Positions 48,930-57,753 of a stretch of DNA of 64,000 nt are shown here, in pieces. The position numbers and the translations under genes were made by a program. Where the stretch lies: the NCBI RefSeq assembly GCF_001543285.1, contig NZ_CP014164.1, forward strand, positions 558,001-622,000. Direction: 5' to 3'. How positions within the stretch are numbered: position 1 is the first letter of the stretch; each line of letters opens with the position of its first letter. The DNA is from Aerococcus viridans (lineage in GTDB: Bacteria > Bacillota > Bacilli > Lactobacillales > Aerococcaceae). The notes below the pieces were generated by a model, which was given only the letters and a program-made list of their open reading frames with translations, had not been told where the DNA came from and did not search any database.

Positions 48930-49689
48930 TATTCTGTACTACTGCGAAGAAAATGTACTTTATGATGCCTTGATTGAGTTAGGCGATGAAGTGGCGCCAG
49001 TAGCCAAGTTACATGGAGCGACTACGGGTAAATAGTGACGATTGGGGATATCCAAGTTTTTTTTTCCAATAGTCAGACCACGAGATTAAAGGTATTGCGA
49101 GCATTTTAATCCAAACGCCTGAAGCCAAATTTGTCCATACGGGCGACTTTCATTTGACGGCTACCATCCTGAAAAAGTCGATCAGTGAGAACGGGCTATC
49201 AATCAATTTGAACCAGCTTATACCAAGGTCTACCAGGCCTTTTACCCGGATGCGGATTTTCTGATATTGTTCGAGGATATGTCAAATGATGTGGGTTCTA
49301 GTCTGGAAAATAAACTGGACTATATCAACCTAAAATCACTGAAAAAAGACCCAGAATTGTATCTTTTACAAAATGCTTTTGAAAATATGTCAATCTTGGC
49401 AGCCTTAAAACCAGCGATTTATCTGCATACAAGTGGAGAACCAATTGGAGAATATATGCTAGCTTATAGCCAAAGGATTGCTTATTTAGAAAGTATAGAC
49501 ATCTCCTACGTGCCATTTAGGGTCAGTGGTCACACTAGACAGATGAATTTACTGTATATCGCCAATCAAATTCGAACCAACAATATCATTCTTTGGCATT
49601 TATTCAAACCGGATTACTATGGTAAACTAATAGCAAATTTAGGGTTGCAAGTTGTATATCCGAAATATAAAAAAAGCTATATAGTTTAA
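48930..49689 (+). pseudogene. Metallo-beta-lactamase-fold hydrolase (RNase J-like), decayed
   Basis: Three frames carry pieces. 48936-49034 reads YYCEENVLYDALIELGDEVA in one frame; ~49035-49190 reads GDIQVFFFPI, then KGIASILIQTPEAKFVHTGDFHL; and the last part (about 49267-49689) reads AALKPAIYLHTSGEPIGEYM, VSGHTRQMNLLYIA and ends KKSYIV. The order HTGDFHL ... SGHTRQ is that of MBL-fold exonucleases. The N-terminal HxHxDH metal motif is missing and frames shift at least twice, once at a run of nine T. The last 140-codon frame is open but headless, and should not be annotated as a working gene. Confidence 0.75.
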
Positions 49690-49711
49690 GGGGGGGATCC
49701 TCATCAAACAG

Positions 49712-51289
49712 GTGACAATTTTTCAAACGAGTGATATTCACGGGTATATCTATCCTACAAGTTACTTGACTAGAGAAGAAAACCAGCCATTTGGCCTGTT
49801 AAAGGTCAATGAAAACTACTTACGAGAGAAAGGTCGCTTGGCCGATAAAAGTAGTTTGCTGATTTCTACAGGAGATATAATTCAAGGATCGCCACTAACC
49901 CATTACCTACAAAAGCACCGCCATTCAGCGGCAGCCATTGTAGAAAATATGAATCGGATGGGTTACGACATGGCGGTGCCGGGAAACCATGAATTCAATT
50001 ACGGGCAAGAATACCTGTTGAATTCATATCAAAACGCACAATTTCCCATTTTATGCGCCAATATTTTAGACGACACTGACCAACCATTTTTCGGTAAACC
50101 CTATAAAATATTTGAACGCAATGGGATTAAGATTGCCGTTTTGGGGCTAACCACTCAATACATTCCCAACTGGGAGCATCCTGCCCATATCACTGGCCTG
50201 CAGTTTAGGTCAGCTGTTGAAACAGCCAAGGAATACGTGCCCATGTTAAGCAGTATGGCTGACGTAGTCGTTGTCGCTTACCACGGAGGCTTTGAGTGTG
50301 AACTAGACACCCTTGAACCAGTAGAACAAGGCGCCGGGGAAAATGAGGGTTACGCCTTAACCCATGAAGTGCCAGGGATTGATGTCTTATTAACCGGCCA
50401 CCAACACAATGAAATTGCCCGCGTCGTGAACGGTGTGGCAGTTGTCATGCCAGGAGACAAAGGCCGCCATCTTGGTAAAGTTACATTAGACTTAAACAAA
50501 TACGATGGCGATGAGCACTGGACCTTAGTAGATGCAGTGCCTGAATTAATAAGCTCGACCGTGGACACACCAATTCAAAAAGAAGCCGCTGCAAGATTAG
50601 CGGACCTACAAGCAGAAATAGAAAATTGGTTGGACCAACCAGTGGGGACCATTCAAGGGGACATGAAGATTGACAGTGTGGATATGGCCCGCATCCATGA
50701 TCATCCATACGTCGAATTTGTCCACCGGGTAAAGAACTATTATGGGCAAACTGAAATTTCAGCGGCAGCCTTATTTAATAATGATGCCAAGGGATTTCCA
50801 AACACAGTAACCGTCCGTGACGTACTCAATAATTACCCCTTCCCTAACACCTTAGCAGTGGTTAAAATCACCGGAGCAGAATTGAAAGCAGCTATCGAGC
50901 AATCAGCGGAATTTTTCATTCTGAATGAAGACCAAGAAATCGTCATGTCTAAAGATTGGCTATATCCCAAACCAAAGCCCTATAATTATGACATGTATGA
51001 AGGGATTGACTACATCATTGATGTATCAAAACCAATTGATCAACGGGTAACCAAATTAAACTATCACGGCCAACCATTGGATTTAGAAGCTGAATTCGAA
51101 GTGACCCTCAACCAGTATCGGGCTATAGGCGGCGGCGACTATCACATGTTTGATTCATCAAAAATTGTCCGTGAAGTCAATATGGAGATGAGCCAATTAA
51201 TCTTTCAATACCTTGAAACACATCAAGAAATCAAAGCCACTTGTAACAACAATTTCCAAGTGGTGAACGGCAATAATTGTCCAGAATAG
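49712..51289 (+). CDS. Bifunctional metallophosphatase/5'-nucleotidase (UshA/YfkN-like, cytosolic form)
   Basis: 525 residues. The metallophosphoesterase domain (about 1-240) has TIFQTSDIHGYIYP, LISTGDIIQGSPL, AVPGNHEFNYG, VAYHGGFE and VLLTGHQHNEIA, all metal-ligand motifs; the 5'-nucleotidase C-terminal domain (about 310-490) follows. No signal peptide or anchor is seen, so it should act inside the cell on nucleotides or cyclic nucleotides. The only usual start is GTG 49712, 16 bases after GGGGGGG. Homologs from memory begin three residues earlier, where this sequence has ATC (49703) at ideal spacing. It follows the MBL pseudogene by 23 bases. Confidence 0.88.
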   Translation: MTIFQTSDIHGYIYPTSYLTREENQPFGLLKVNENYLREKGRLADKSSLLISTGDIIQGSPLTHYLQKHRHSAAAIVENMNRMGYDMAVPGNHEFNYGQEYLLNSYQNAQFPILCANILDDTDQPFFGKPYKIFERNGIKIAVLGLTTQYIPNWEHPAHITGLQFRSAVETAKEYVPMLSSMADVVVVAYHGGFECELDTLEPVEQGAGENEGYALTHEVPGIDVLLTGHQHNEIARVVNGVAVVMPGDKGRHLGKVTLDLNKYDGDEHWTLVDAVPELISSTVDTPIQKEAAARLADLQAEIENWLDQPVGTIQGDMKIDSVDMARIHDHPYVEFVHRVKNYYGQTEISAAALFNNDAKGFPNTVTVRDVLNNYPFPNTLAVVKITGAELKAAIEQSAEFFILNEDQEIVMSKDWLYPKPKPYNYDMYEGIDYIIDVSKPIDQRVTKLNYHGQPLDLEAEFEVTLNQYRAIGGGDYHMFDSSKIVREVNMEMSQLIFQYLETHQEIKATCNNNFQVVNGNNCPE

Positions 51290-51329
51290 TAACAGAGGCT
51301 GGGACAAAAAAGGCTCAGTTAACTAAATA

Positions 51330-51374
51330 AAGAGAGGAAAAAGATTTCACTTCGAAATCTTTTTCCTCTCTTTT
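51330..51374 (-). terminator. Terminator of the IS1182 transposase gene
   Basis: An 18-bp stem (AAGAGAGGAAAAAGATTT with its complement) around CACTTCG, directly at the transposase stop. A- and T-rich flanks suit termination in both directions, which would also end transcripts entering from the nucleotidase gene. Confidence 0.85.
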
Positions 51375-52896
51375 AATTTATCAGTCTCTTTTGAACTTTT
51401 ATAATGTTATTAGCCATTAATACTAGACCAATATCTGTTTTTACTTTATCTTTTCCTCTTAAATGAGTCCTTCGGAATCCTAAGTTTTGTTTAATCTGTC
51501 CGAAGACCGGCTCAACATCAATTTTTCTACATGCGAAAAGAGCTGAGCCATCTTCAGATAATAGCTTAGCTGATTCATTTTCTTTTAAATACTGATACTT
51601 TCTATTAAAAGAAAATGACTTTTGTGTTGCGGTTTCTCTATTGACTGGATAATACATTTCTTTTTCTAAGCGATATCCAGTTGTTGTTTTTGGATGATAA
51701 ACATGATGAAAATGATACTGTGTACCATCAGGGTGAATAAAGATTTGATTTTCCGCATCATGGTCCCAATTATTTAAATTCTTACTTGATTTCTGAAATT
51801 TCTTCGTCTGTTCCTTATCAAACATATTGTATTTGATGAGATGATCAATCCCTAGATTGTCCAACGTTTCTAAGTTTTCTTGGCTTCCATATCCAGCATC
51901 AGCTACGACGATTTTAGGTAAAGTAGGCATACTTTCAATAAATGGTAATAGTGTACGTGTATCCGTAGGATTTGGAAAAATATTATAGGCTATAACAAAT
52001 TGATTTTCAGTTGCTATTTGAAGATTATAACCTGGTTTAAGTTGACCATTTAGCATCGGATCTTCTTTCATTCGCATGAACGTTGCATCTGTATCTGTTT
52101 TTGAAAAACTATTTCTACCTTCAAATGTTCTATAATAATTTTCATACTTTATCTCACGCTGTAAAAAATCATCTTTCACTTTTCGTAAGTGTTTTTTCAA
52201 TTTTCTTCGTTTCTGCTTTCTTGGATCTGCACCTTTTTTTGGCGTACTTTCAATTTCTTCATTTACCTCAGCTACAGCTTCCTCAAGGAAGTCTTTTAGT
52301 ATTTCAACATCATTTAAAGACATTGAATCAATTTCATCTTTGATAATCTCTTTTTCTACAGTAGGTAATATTTCGTTTCTATAATATGCCATTTCTTTAG
52401 CTTTTAATGATGCGTAAAATTTATCTGTTGCTCTTTTCCAAACAAAAGAATATTTATTTGCATTTGCTTCAATTTTTGTACCGTCTATAAATACTACATT
52501 ATCTGAGATTAGTTCTTGTTGAACTAAAAAGAGTTTAAATTCAACGAATAGGTTCTCAAGAATTGATGCACATAATTCACTAGAACGAAATCTATTAATC
52601 GTACGATAAGAAATTTCGGTATCGGCAACTAACCATTTCATTGGAATGTTCTCTTGCATCATTTTTTCAATAGTTCTTCCTGAAAACGTCTTTTCTATAT
52701 ATGCGAATAGTAATGCCTTTAAGAGGATTAATGGATGATAGGCCGGTCGGCCTTCGTGTTTATAAAATTGATCGAGGATATGTTCATCTAGCTGTTCAAC
52801 AAAATTATTTACTTGGAAAACAATATGATTTGGTGCAAGATAATCGGATAACTCTAATGGTAGAAAAGCTTGATTCATGTTATATTGAGTATACAT
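51373..52896 (-). CDS. IS1182-family transposase
   Basis: 507 residues, full length. The N-terminal DUF772-type domain (NQAFLPLELSDYLAPNHIV, then YHPLILLKALLFAYIEKTFSGR) is typical of the family. DDE residues: Asp in VVFIDGTKIEANANKYSFVW near residue 140, Asp in KIVVADAGYGSQEN near 330, and Glu in CRKIDVEPVFGQIKQNLGFRR near 465. Residues 170-255 form a charged helical insert. AGAAAGAAGG precedes the ATG. The enzyme looks intact and probably active. Confidence 0.94.
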   Translation of the reverse strand: MYTQYNMNQAFLPLELSDYLAPNHIVFQVNNFVEQLDEHILDQFYKHEGRPAYHPLILLKALLFAYIEKTFSGRTIEKMMQENIPMKWLVADTEISYRTINRFRSSELCASILENLFVEFKLFLVQQELISDNVVFIDGTKIEANANKYSFVWKRATDKFYASLKAKEMAYYRNEILPTVEKEIIKDEIDSMSLNDVEILKDFLEEAVAEVNEEIESTPKKGADPRKQKRRKLKKHLRKVKDDFLQREIKYENYYRTFEGRNSFSKTDTDATFMRMKEDPMLNGQLKPGYNLQIATENQFVIAYNIFPNPTDTRTLLPFIESMPTLPKIVVADAGYGSQENLETLDNLGIDHLIKYNMFDKEQTKKFQKSSKNLNNWDHDAENQIFIHPDGTQYHFHHVYHPKTTTGYRLEKEMYYPVNRETATQKSFSFNRKYQYLKENESAKLLSEDGSALFACRKIDVEPVFGQIKQNLGFRRTHLRGKDKVKTDIGLVLMANNIIKVQKRLIN

Positions 52897-52970
52897 AAAA
52901 TACCTTCTTTCTTTTTAGTTTTGTCGTTATTACTATTATAAATGAAGGTATTTTATTTTTGTATCATTTA

Positions 52971-53011
52971 AAGAGGAGATTGACCATTTTTCGTGGTCAA
53001 TCTCCTCTTTT
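52971..53011. terminator. Hairpin at the right end of the IS1182 element
   Basis: AAGAGGAGATTGACCA pairs with TGGTCAATCTCCTCTT (perfect), followed by TTTT on the plus strand and AAA on the other. It stands between the element's right repeat and the transposase promoter and should block incoming minus-strand transcripts. Confidence 0.8.
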
Positions 53012-53092
53012 TTGGCTAGTTTTGTCCCAGCCTCTTTTTATTATGCCAGCTAAAAGTATGCGAATTAAACCTAAATGTGATATGGAGGATTA

Positions 53093-53295
53093 ATGAGTTT
53101 AGACTTATTCGACGCAGTTTACATACGCGCAACACGTACAAAAATCAGTCCCTTATTGATATCAACGATGAAGTAGCTGATTTAGGCAAAATGGCAACTG
53201 ATAATCAAGTTGTATTCTTCATGGCAGACAGTTGTCTACTTCAAAATAGTTTGCAAATATCATTACATAAAGTTCTGCCGAAGGCTGATGAATAG
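53093..53295 (+). pseudogene. Small frameshifted gene remnant, family not recognised
   Basis: ATG 53093 follows GGAGGA and reads MSLDLFDAVYIRATRTKISP, stopping at 53174. The next frame over then continues DEVADLGKMATDNQVVFFMA and ends at 53295 with KVLPKADE. Both halves look protein-like and would join if one base were gained or lost near 53150. I do not recognise the family. It lies between the IS1182 element and prsA. Confidence 0.4.
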
Positions 53296-53312
53296 ATAGA
53301 AGGATTAGTCAT

Positions 53313-53344
53313 CAAAAAAGCCCATCCGAAACCGGATGGACTTT
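53313..53344 (-). terminator. Terminator of prsA
   Basis: On the minus strand GTCCATCCG pairs with CGGATGGGC around GTTT, followed by six T's. Confidence 0.9.
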
Positions 53345-53366
53345 CCATTTAGGTATGTCTGTTAGC

Positions 53367-54497
53367 TTATTCAGCTGAAGAGGATGCTTCGCTTGAAGCT
53401 GCTTCTGATGATTCAGATGATTCAGTTGAAGAAGACTCTGTTGATGATTCCTCTGTGCTAGATTCTTCTGAAGTTGATTCTTCGCTAGAAGATTCAGATG
53501 ATTCTTCGCTTGATGCTGCAGATTCGCTAGCAGCTGATTCACTTGCTGCGGCAGCTGACTCAGCTTCAGCATCTAATGATTCTTGTTCTTCTTCAGTGAT
53601 GATCACGTCATCTAGCGCAGTCTTCAAGTCATCGTCTTTAATGTCGATGTTGTGAGCTGTCATGATGTCAGAAACGATACCAGCAACTAAAGTAGAATCA
53701 GTTAATTTTTCAGCAACAATAGATTCTTTCAGTTGTTCAGTTTCGTCTTCTAGGGAACCTTTTTCAGGTTTTTCGTCCATCTTGATAATATGGTAACCGT
53801 AGTCAGTTTCAACTGGTGCAGTTGTGTACTCGCCTTCAGCTAGTTCTTGTGCTGCTGCGAAGAATGTTTCATCTAGCCCAGAATCAGCATTTACTTCGCC
53901 TAATGAACCACCGTTTTTAGCTGATGATGTATCTGTTGAGTTTTCTTTCGCTAATTCAGCGAAGTCAGCACCATCATCTAATTGGGCAATCAAGTCTTTA
54001 GCAGTTTCTTCATCATCCACTAAGATGTGTGAAACAGTGAATGAAGGTGTGTAATCATCGTAGGCTGTTTGAATTTCTTCGTCAGTAACCTCGATGTATT
54101 TAGATACAGATTCACTCATTAATTTGTAGTAGTAAACTTGGTGTTCGTAGTCTTCACGGTCTGAGAAACCAGAAGATGCTAATACAGTATTGAATTCGTC
54201 TTCTCCGCCATAAGTAGCGATTAGTGTTTCAACTTCAGTAGTTGCTTCTTCTTTTAATTCTTTAGCTCGGTCATCGCCGACTTCGTTCACGAATACTTCT
54301 TCCATAATTAATTTTTGCAATACGGTGTTACCGTATGTTGATTTTAATTCGGCTTGTAGTTCTTCGTTGGTTACTTCAACACCATCACCAGTGGCAACGG
54401 CGCTTGAACCATCACTTGAGCCAGTTGAGCATGCTGCTAGGGCAACAGTACTTAATAAGGCAATTGAAGTAAGTTTGAATTTCTTACTAATCATCAT
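53367..54497 (-). CDS. prsA: Foldase lipoprotein, parvulin-type peptidyl-prolyl isomerase
   Basis: 376 residues. Signal peptide with lipobox VALAACS (Cys at about 23) anchors it outside the membrane, where it helps exported proteins fold. The N-terminal chaperone part has NEELQAELKSTYGNTVLQKL. The parvulin domain (about 153-245) has VSHILVDDEETAKDLI, then GGSLGEV and YGYHIIKM. Unusually, residues ~310-376 are a low-complexity tail of Ser, Glu and Ala. The ribosome site AGGAG is rather distant (12 bases) from the first of two adjacent ATG codons. Confidence 0.93.
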   Translation of the reverse strand: MMISKKFKLTSIALLSTVALAACSTGSSDGSSAVATGDGVEVTNEELQAELKSTYGNTVLQKLIMEEVFVNEVGDDRAKELKEEATTEVETLIATYGGEDEFNTVLASSGFSDREDYEHQVYYYKLMSESVSKYIEVTDEEIQTAYDDYTPSFTVSHILVDDEETAKDLIAQLDDGADFAELAKENSTDTSSAKNGGSLGEVNADSGLDETFFAAAQELAEGEYTTAPVETDYGYHIIKMDEKPEKGSLEDETEQLKESIVAEKLTDSTLVAGIVSDIMTAHNIDIKDDDLKTALDDVIITEEEQESLDAEAESAAAASESAASESAASSEESSESSSEESTSEESSTEESSTESSSTESSESSEAASSEASSSAE

Positions 54498-54610
54498 TTT
54501 CTCGATTCACTCCTGTCAAATCTTCGTAATACAAGTCTTAATATAGCATACAAAAAATACTATACACAATGATTCAGAAGATTAATCAAGAAATCTTCAT
54601 ATTTTAAATA

Positions 54611-54976
54611 TCACTTAGAATTAGTGTTTTCCTCGTTAACACGGATATCCGCTGCCGATAAGTCATTTTGTAGTTTAGCCACTTGTTTTTGAATTTCTGA
54701 AATTTGTGGTGCTGTAGATTGGTTGAAATCATTGATAGCTAAAGTGATTTCATCGCGAGCAACTTTTGCAGATGATAAGCCTTGTTGAGCTAAATCTGTA
54801 ACTGCATTTTGTGCTTGAGCGATTGAGCCAGTGAGATCATTGACTGCATAAGTGACATCGTCTAAATAGTTTTTCAAACGTTCTCTATTTTCAGTACCTG
54901 AGTGTGGTGTTTTTAATAGGGCATAGCCTGCACCAGCAACGGCACCAAATAGCATACCTGTAATAAATTTTTTCAT
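54611..54976 (-). CDS. yhaH: YtxH-domain protein (YhaH-like)
   Basis: 121 residues from ATG 54976 (GAGGG upstream); the open frame extends 12 codons into the hit gene without a site. The start MKKFITGMLFGAVAGAGYAL is the Gly/Ala-rich membrane segment of YtxH proteins; the rest is an amphipathic, probably coiled-coil helix. In Bacillus YhaH is a stress-linked protein encoded near prsA, hit and ecsAB, the same neighbours as here. It starts one base after the hit stop, so they form an operon. Confidence 0.85.
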   Translation of the reverse strand: MKKFITGMLFGAVAGAGYALLKTPHSGTENRERLKNYLDDVTYAVNDLTGSIAQAQNAVTDLAQQGLSSAKVARDEITLAINDFNQSTAPQISEIQKQVAKLQNDLSAADIRVNEENTNSK

Positions 54977-54977
54977 A

Positions 54978-55412
54978 TTATCCCTCGATCTGTTGGTTGA
55001 TTGTGTTGGCAATGTGCTTCAAGTCTTCATCAGCGTATGTGCCTTCTTGGGCTGGTTCCCATTTTAGACCAAAGCCGTCATTTTCCCCGTTGTATCTAGG
55101 GATTAAGTGGACATGTGAATGGAAAATAGATTGGTAGGCCATCTCGCCATTGTTGTTTAAAATATTTAAACCTTGCATATCTGGGAAGGCATCTTTTAAT
55201 GCGTTGGCAACTAAGGGGATGCGTTTGAAGACGGCGCCGGCGTCATTTGATGAGTAGCCGAAAATGTCTTGAATGTGTTTTTTAGGTACCAGTAAGGTAT
55301 GGCCTTTTGTGACTTGGCTCATATCTAGGAAGGCTATCACCACTTCGTCTTCGTAGACTTTGTTTGTGGGGATTTCACCGTTTGCAATTTTACAGAAGAT
55401 ACAATTATCCAT
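54978..55412 (-). CDS. hit: HIT-family nucleotide hydrolase
   Basis: 144 residues, normal HinT size. The histidine triad HSHVHLIPR (HxHxHxx) near residues 98-106 and the start NCIFCKIANGEIPTNKVYED with a CxxC pair are complete. It hydrolyses AMP-lysine or related phosphoramidates in the cytosol. AGCGAGG precedes the ATG. It is divergent from ecsA; the spacer 55413-55627 should hold both promoters. Confidence 0.96.
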   Translation of the reverse strand: MDNCIFCKIANGEIPTNKVYEDEVVIAFLDMSQVTKGHTLLVPKKHIQDIFGYSSNDAGAVFKRIPLVANALKDAFPDMQGLNILNNNGEMAYQSIFHSHVHLIPRYNGENDGFGLKWEPAQEGTYADEDLKHIANTINQQIEG

Positions 55413-55627
55413 GAATAGTCCTCGCTTTCAATATTGGGTTAACTTTGGCCTGGTTAATTCATCGCATTTACTTGAAAATAATGTTAAATTAAAGGCTATA
55501 ATTGTATTAATTTTAACATAAATGATGGGAAGGGAACAATTTCAGTGCTATGCTAGAGTTGAAATGATTTCTGCATCATTAAACTTAAATGCTAGATTAA
55601 ATCGAGATCAATAAAAGGATGAACAAA

Positions 55628-56374
55628 ATGACATTAACAGTTAAAGGACTTACAGGGGGCTATTCTAGTCAGCCAGTACTAAAAGATATGAATTTTGAAA
55701 TTGGATCAGGTGAAATTGTTGGCCTGATTGGGTTAAATGGTGCGGGTAAATCAACTACCATTAAACATATTATCGGCCTGATGCGAGCGATGAAAGGGGA
55801 GATTGCCATTGACGGTCATCAGTTAACTGATGACGCCAATGCATATCGCCAATCCTTCACTTATATTCCGGAAATGCCCGTACTATATGAAGCCTTAACG
55901 TTACGAGAACATATTGAATTAACGGGGATGGCCTACGGTTTAGGGAAAGAAGAGGCACTAAGAAAGGCCCAACCTTTACTAGAAACCTTTCGTTTAGATA
56001 AACGGTTAGACTGGCTGCCAATTCATTTTTCAAAAGGGATGAAGCAAAAGGTGATGATTGTCTGTGCCTTCCTAGTGGAGACATCTTTATATGTAGTGGA
56101 TGAACCATTTCTTGGTTTAGACCCACTGGCTATCCATGATTTTATCGATACTTTGAAGGCCAAACGTGATGCGGGTGCGTCAGTATTAATGACCACTCAT
56201 GTCTTAGCGACAGCTGAACAGTATTGTGACCGATTCTTATTCTTGGCGGATGGTGAATTAGTGGCGTCAGGTAGTTTGGATGAAATCCGAGCACAATATC
56301 AAATGCCAGCAGCTAATTTAGATGACCTATATCTACGCCTAGCGAAGGGGGCAGATGATCATGCGTCTGCTTGA
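55628..56374 (+). CDS. ecsA: ABC transporter ATPase EcsA
   Basis: 248 residues from ATG 55628, eight bases after AAAGG; the ATG at 55619 abuts that site. Walker A GLNGAGKST, a signature-like FSKGMKQKVMIV and Walker B LYVVDEPFLGLD are intact. The Ecs system affects protein secretion and processing (RseP-dependent peptides) in Bacillus and staphylococci. It overlaps ecsB by 14-20 bases. Its location beside hit, yhaH and prsA is conserved. Confidence 0.94.
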   Translation: MTLTVKGLTGGYSSQPVLKDMNFEIGSGEIVGLIGLNGAGKSTTIKHIIGLMRAMKGEIAIDGHQLTDDANAYRQSFTYIPEMPVLYEALTLREHIELTGMAYGLGKEEALRKAQPLLETFRLDKRLDWLPIHFSKGMKQKVMIVCAFLVETSLYVVDEPFLGLDPLAIHDFIDTLKAKRDAGASVLMTTHVLATAEQYCDRFLFLADGELVASGSLDEIRAQYQMPAANLDDLYLRLAKGADDHASA

Positions 56375-57608
56375 TACCTACCATAAACGTCGGCAAGAAG
56401 GGCAAGATCTATTTCTAAAGAATGCTAAATATATTTTTAATGACCATGCTGTAATCGTCCTCTTCTTCCTATTTGGCGCATTGGCTTACCAGTATTCCAA
56501 CTGGCTATCAGGCTTGTCGCAGGGGTTGGTCGGAGTTTGGGTCCACGTGATTTGGGCGGTTCTGATGACGGTTGGGGTATTTATTACCGGTGTGGCTTCA
56601 CATATTGTGGCAGCAGACTTGGTCTTTCTCTTACCTATTGAGTCGAAATTTACGGACTGGTTCCGGTCCGCCTTGAACCATTCATTACTGTTACCGAGTG
56701 CCATTATTATCATGATGGTAGCTGCTTCTTATCCACTGCTGATGGCTATGGTGGGCTATTCGATTTTTGAATTGATTGTCTTGGCTGTAATTTTGATTTG
56801 CTTTAAGACCGCCCACTTAAATACTATTTTAGAAAGCTGGCGTTATACCAGCGACAAGGTGATTAAAATTCACAAGGCAATCTTGTATCTAGCGGTTTTT
56901 ATCACGCTATTATTAGCTTCCTTTGTGACACCATATCTCTGTTTAGGCGTTGCACTGCTGTATTTAATCGCCATTCATTTTGCCGGGATTCGTCCTTTTT
57001 CAGATGGGAAAAAGGGTTGGCACTGGGATAAGATTGTCGCAGTGGAACAAGACCGCCAGCAGCAAATCAAACGTGGATTGGCCTTGTTTGTAAATATGCC
57101 ACAAGATGCCGTTTCAAGTAAACGACGCAAGTATTTGGACGGCTTTATTAAAGTGATCAACCGTGGGGACAATCCTTACGCTTACTTATACAGTCGGGCC
57201 TTTTGGCGGGCGAGTGATTATTTCCCACTTTGGGGCCGGATGACTTTAGTAGGGATTTTGTATTTGGTCTTTGTAACCAATAGCCACTGGTTGAACTTAG
57301 TGGTGATTTTATTGATTCAATACTTCAGCCATTTCCAAATTTTACCTATGGCTAAGAAAATCAACCAACATGTCTTATTGCAGGTCTACCCAATGGATCA
57401 AAGTTCACAGGTGACTGGCTTTAAACAGATGATGGCACAACCAATTTGTACGCAAATTGTATTATTTGCTGTAACGAGTTTGCTGACCCACGACTGGATT
57501 TTTGCCGGAGCAGTGTTACTTTCTACTATTATACTAGGCTTAGTCTTCCTTTATCTCTATTTACCGCGTTTTATCCGTAAGAAAGAAAAAAAGGTTAGAA
57601 TACGCTAA
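56355..57608 (+). CDS. ecsB: ABC transporter permease EcsB
   Basis: 417 residues (415 if the second ATG at 56361 is used; AGGGGG precedes both). About nine to ten membrane segments. The start LLDTYHKRRQEGQDLFLKNA with YIFNDHAVIVLFFLFGALAY is typical of EcsB. A hydrophilic cytoplasmic loop (about 215-265) contains DRQQQIKRGLALFVNMPQDA. The basic end KKEKKVR is inside. It works with EcsA; there is no ecsC after it. Confidence 0.93.
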   Translation: MIMRLLDTYHKRRQEGQDLFLKNAKYIFNDHAVIVLFFLFGALAYQYSNWLSGLSQGLVGVWVHVIWAVLMTVGVFITGVASHIVAADLVFLLPIESKFTDWFRSALNHSLLLPSAIIIMMVAASYPLLMAMVGYSIFELIVLAVILICFKTAHLNTILESWRYTSDKVIKIHKAILYLAVFITLLLASFVTPYLCLGVALLYLIAIHFAGIRPFSDGKKGWHWDKIVAVEQDRQQQIKRGLALFVNMPQDAVSSKRRKYLDGFIKVINRGDNPYAYLYSRAFWRASDYFPLWGRMTLVGILYLVFVTNSHWLNLVVILLIQYFSHFQILPMAKKINQHVLLQVYPMDQSSQVTGFKQMMAQPICTQIVLFAVTSLLTHDWIFAGAVLLSTIILGLVFLYLYLPRFIRKKEKKVRIR

Positions 57609-57753
57609 GTTTGTTGACTAAGTCCTGTTTTCCAACTAAAATAACTAGTACTCAAGAAAAAAGGAGTAAGCATCTCAAGAGGGAGTCGCTGCTCACTTTT
57701 TTCATTTATACAGTAAGTTAACACTACTTGGGCAAAAGAGAGGAGGAATGGTT

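Larger units (their letters stand above)
51294..53035. mobile_element. IS1182-family insertion sequence, complete
   Basis: Perfect 16-bp terminal inverted repeats: AGAGGCTGGGACAAAA at 51294-51309 and its complement at 53020-53035. The 1742-bp element carries one intact minus-strand transposase. Inside both ends lie long hairpins (51330-51374 and 52971-53011). No target duplication is visible beside the repeats. It lies five bases after the nucleotidase stop. Confidence 0.93.

Noticed and set aside
49267-49689. Stand-alone 140-residue gene
   Set aside because: It is the C-terminal piece of an MBL-fold protein whose upstream parts lie in other frames, so it is part of a pseudogene.
51286-53043. 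Target-site duplication of the IS1182 element
   Set aside because: Flanks (TAAC and TTTT) do not match.
53455-54054. Ser-rich open frames on the plus strand within prsA
   Set aside because: They are antisense shadows of the Ser/Glu-rich tail and parvulin region.
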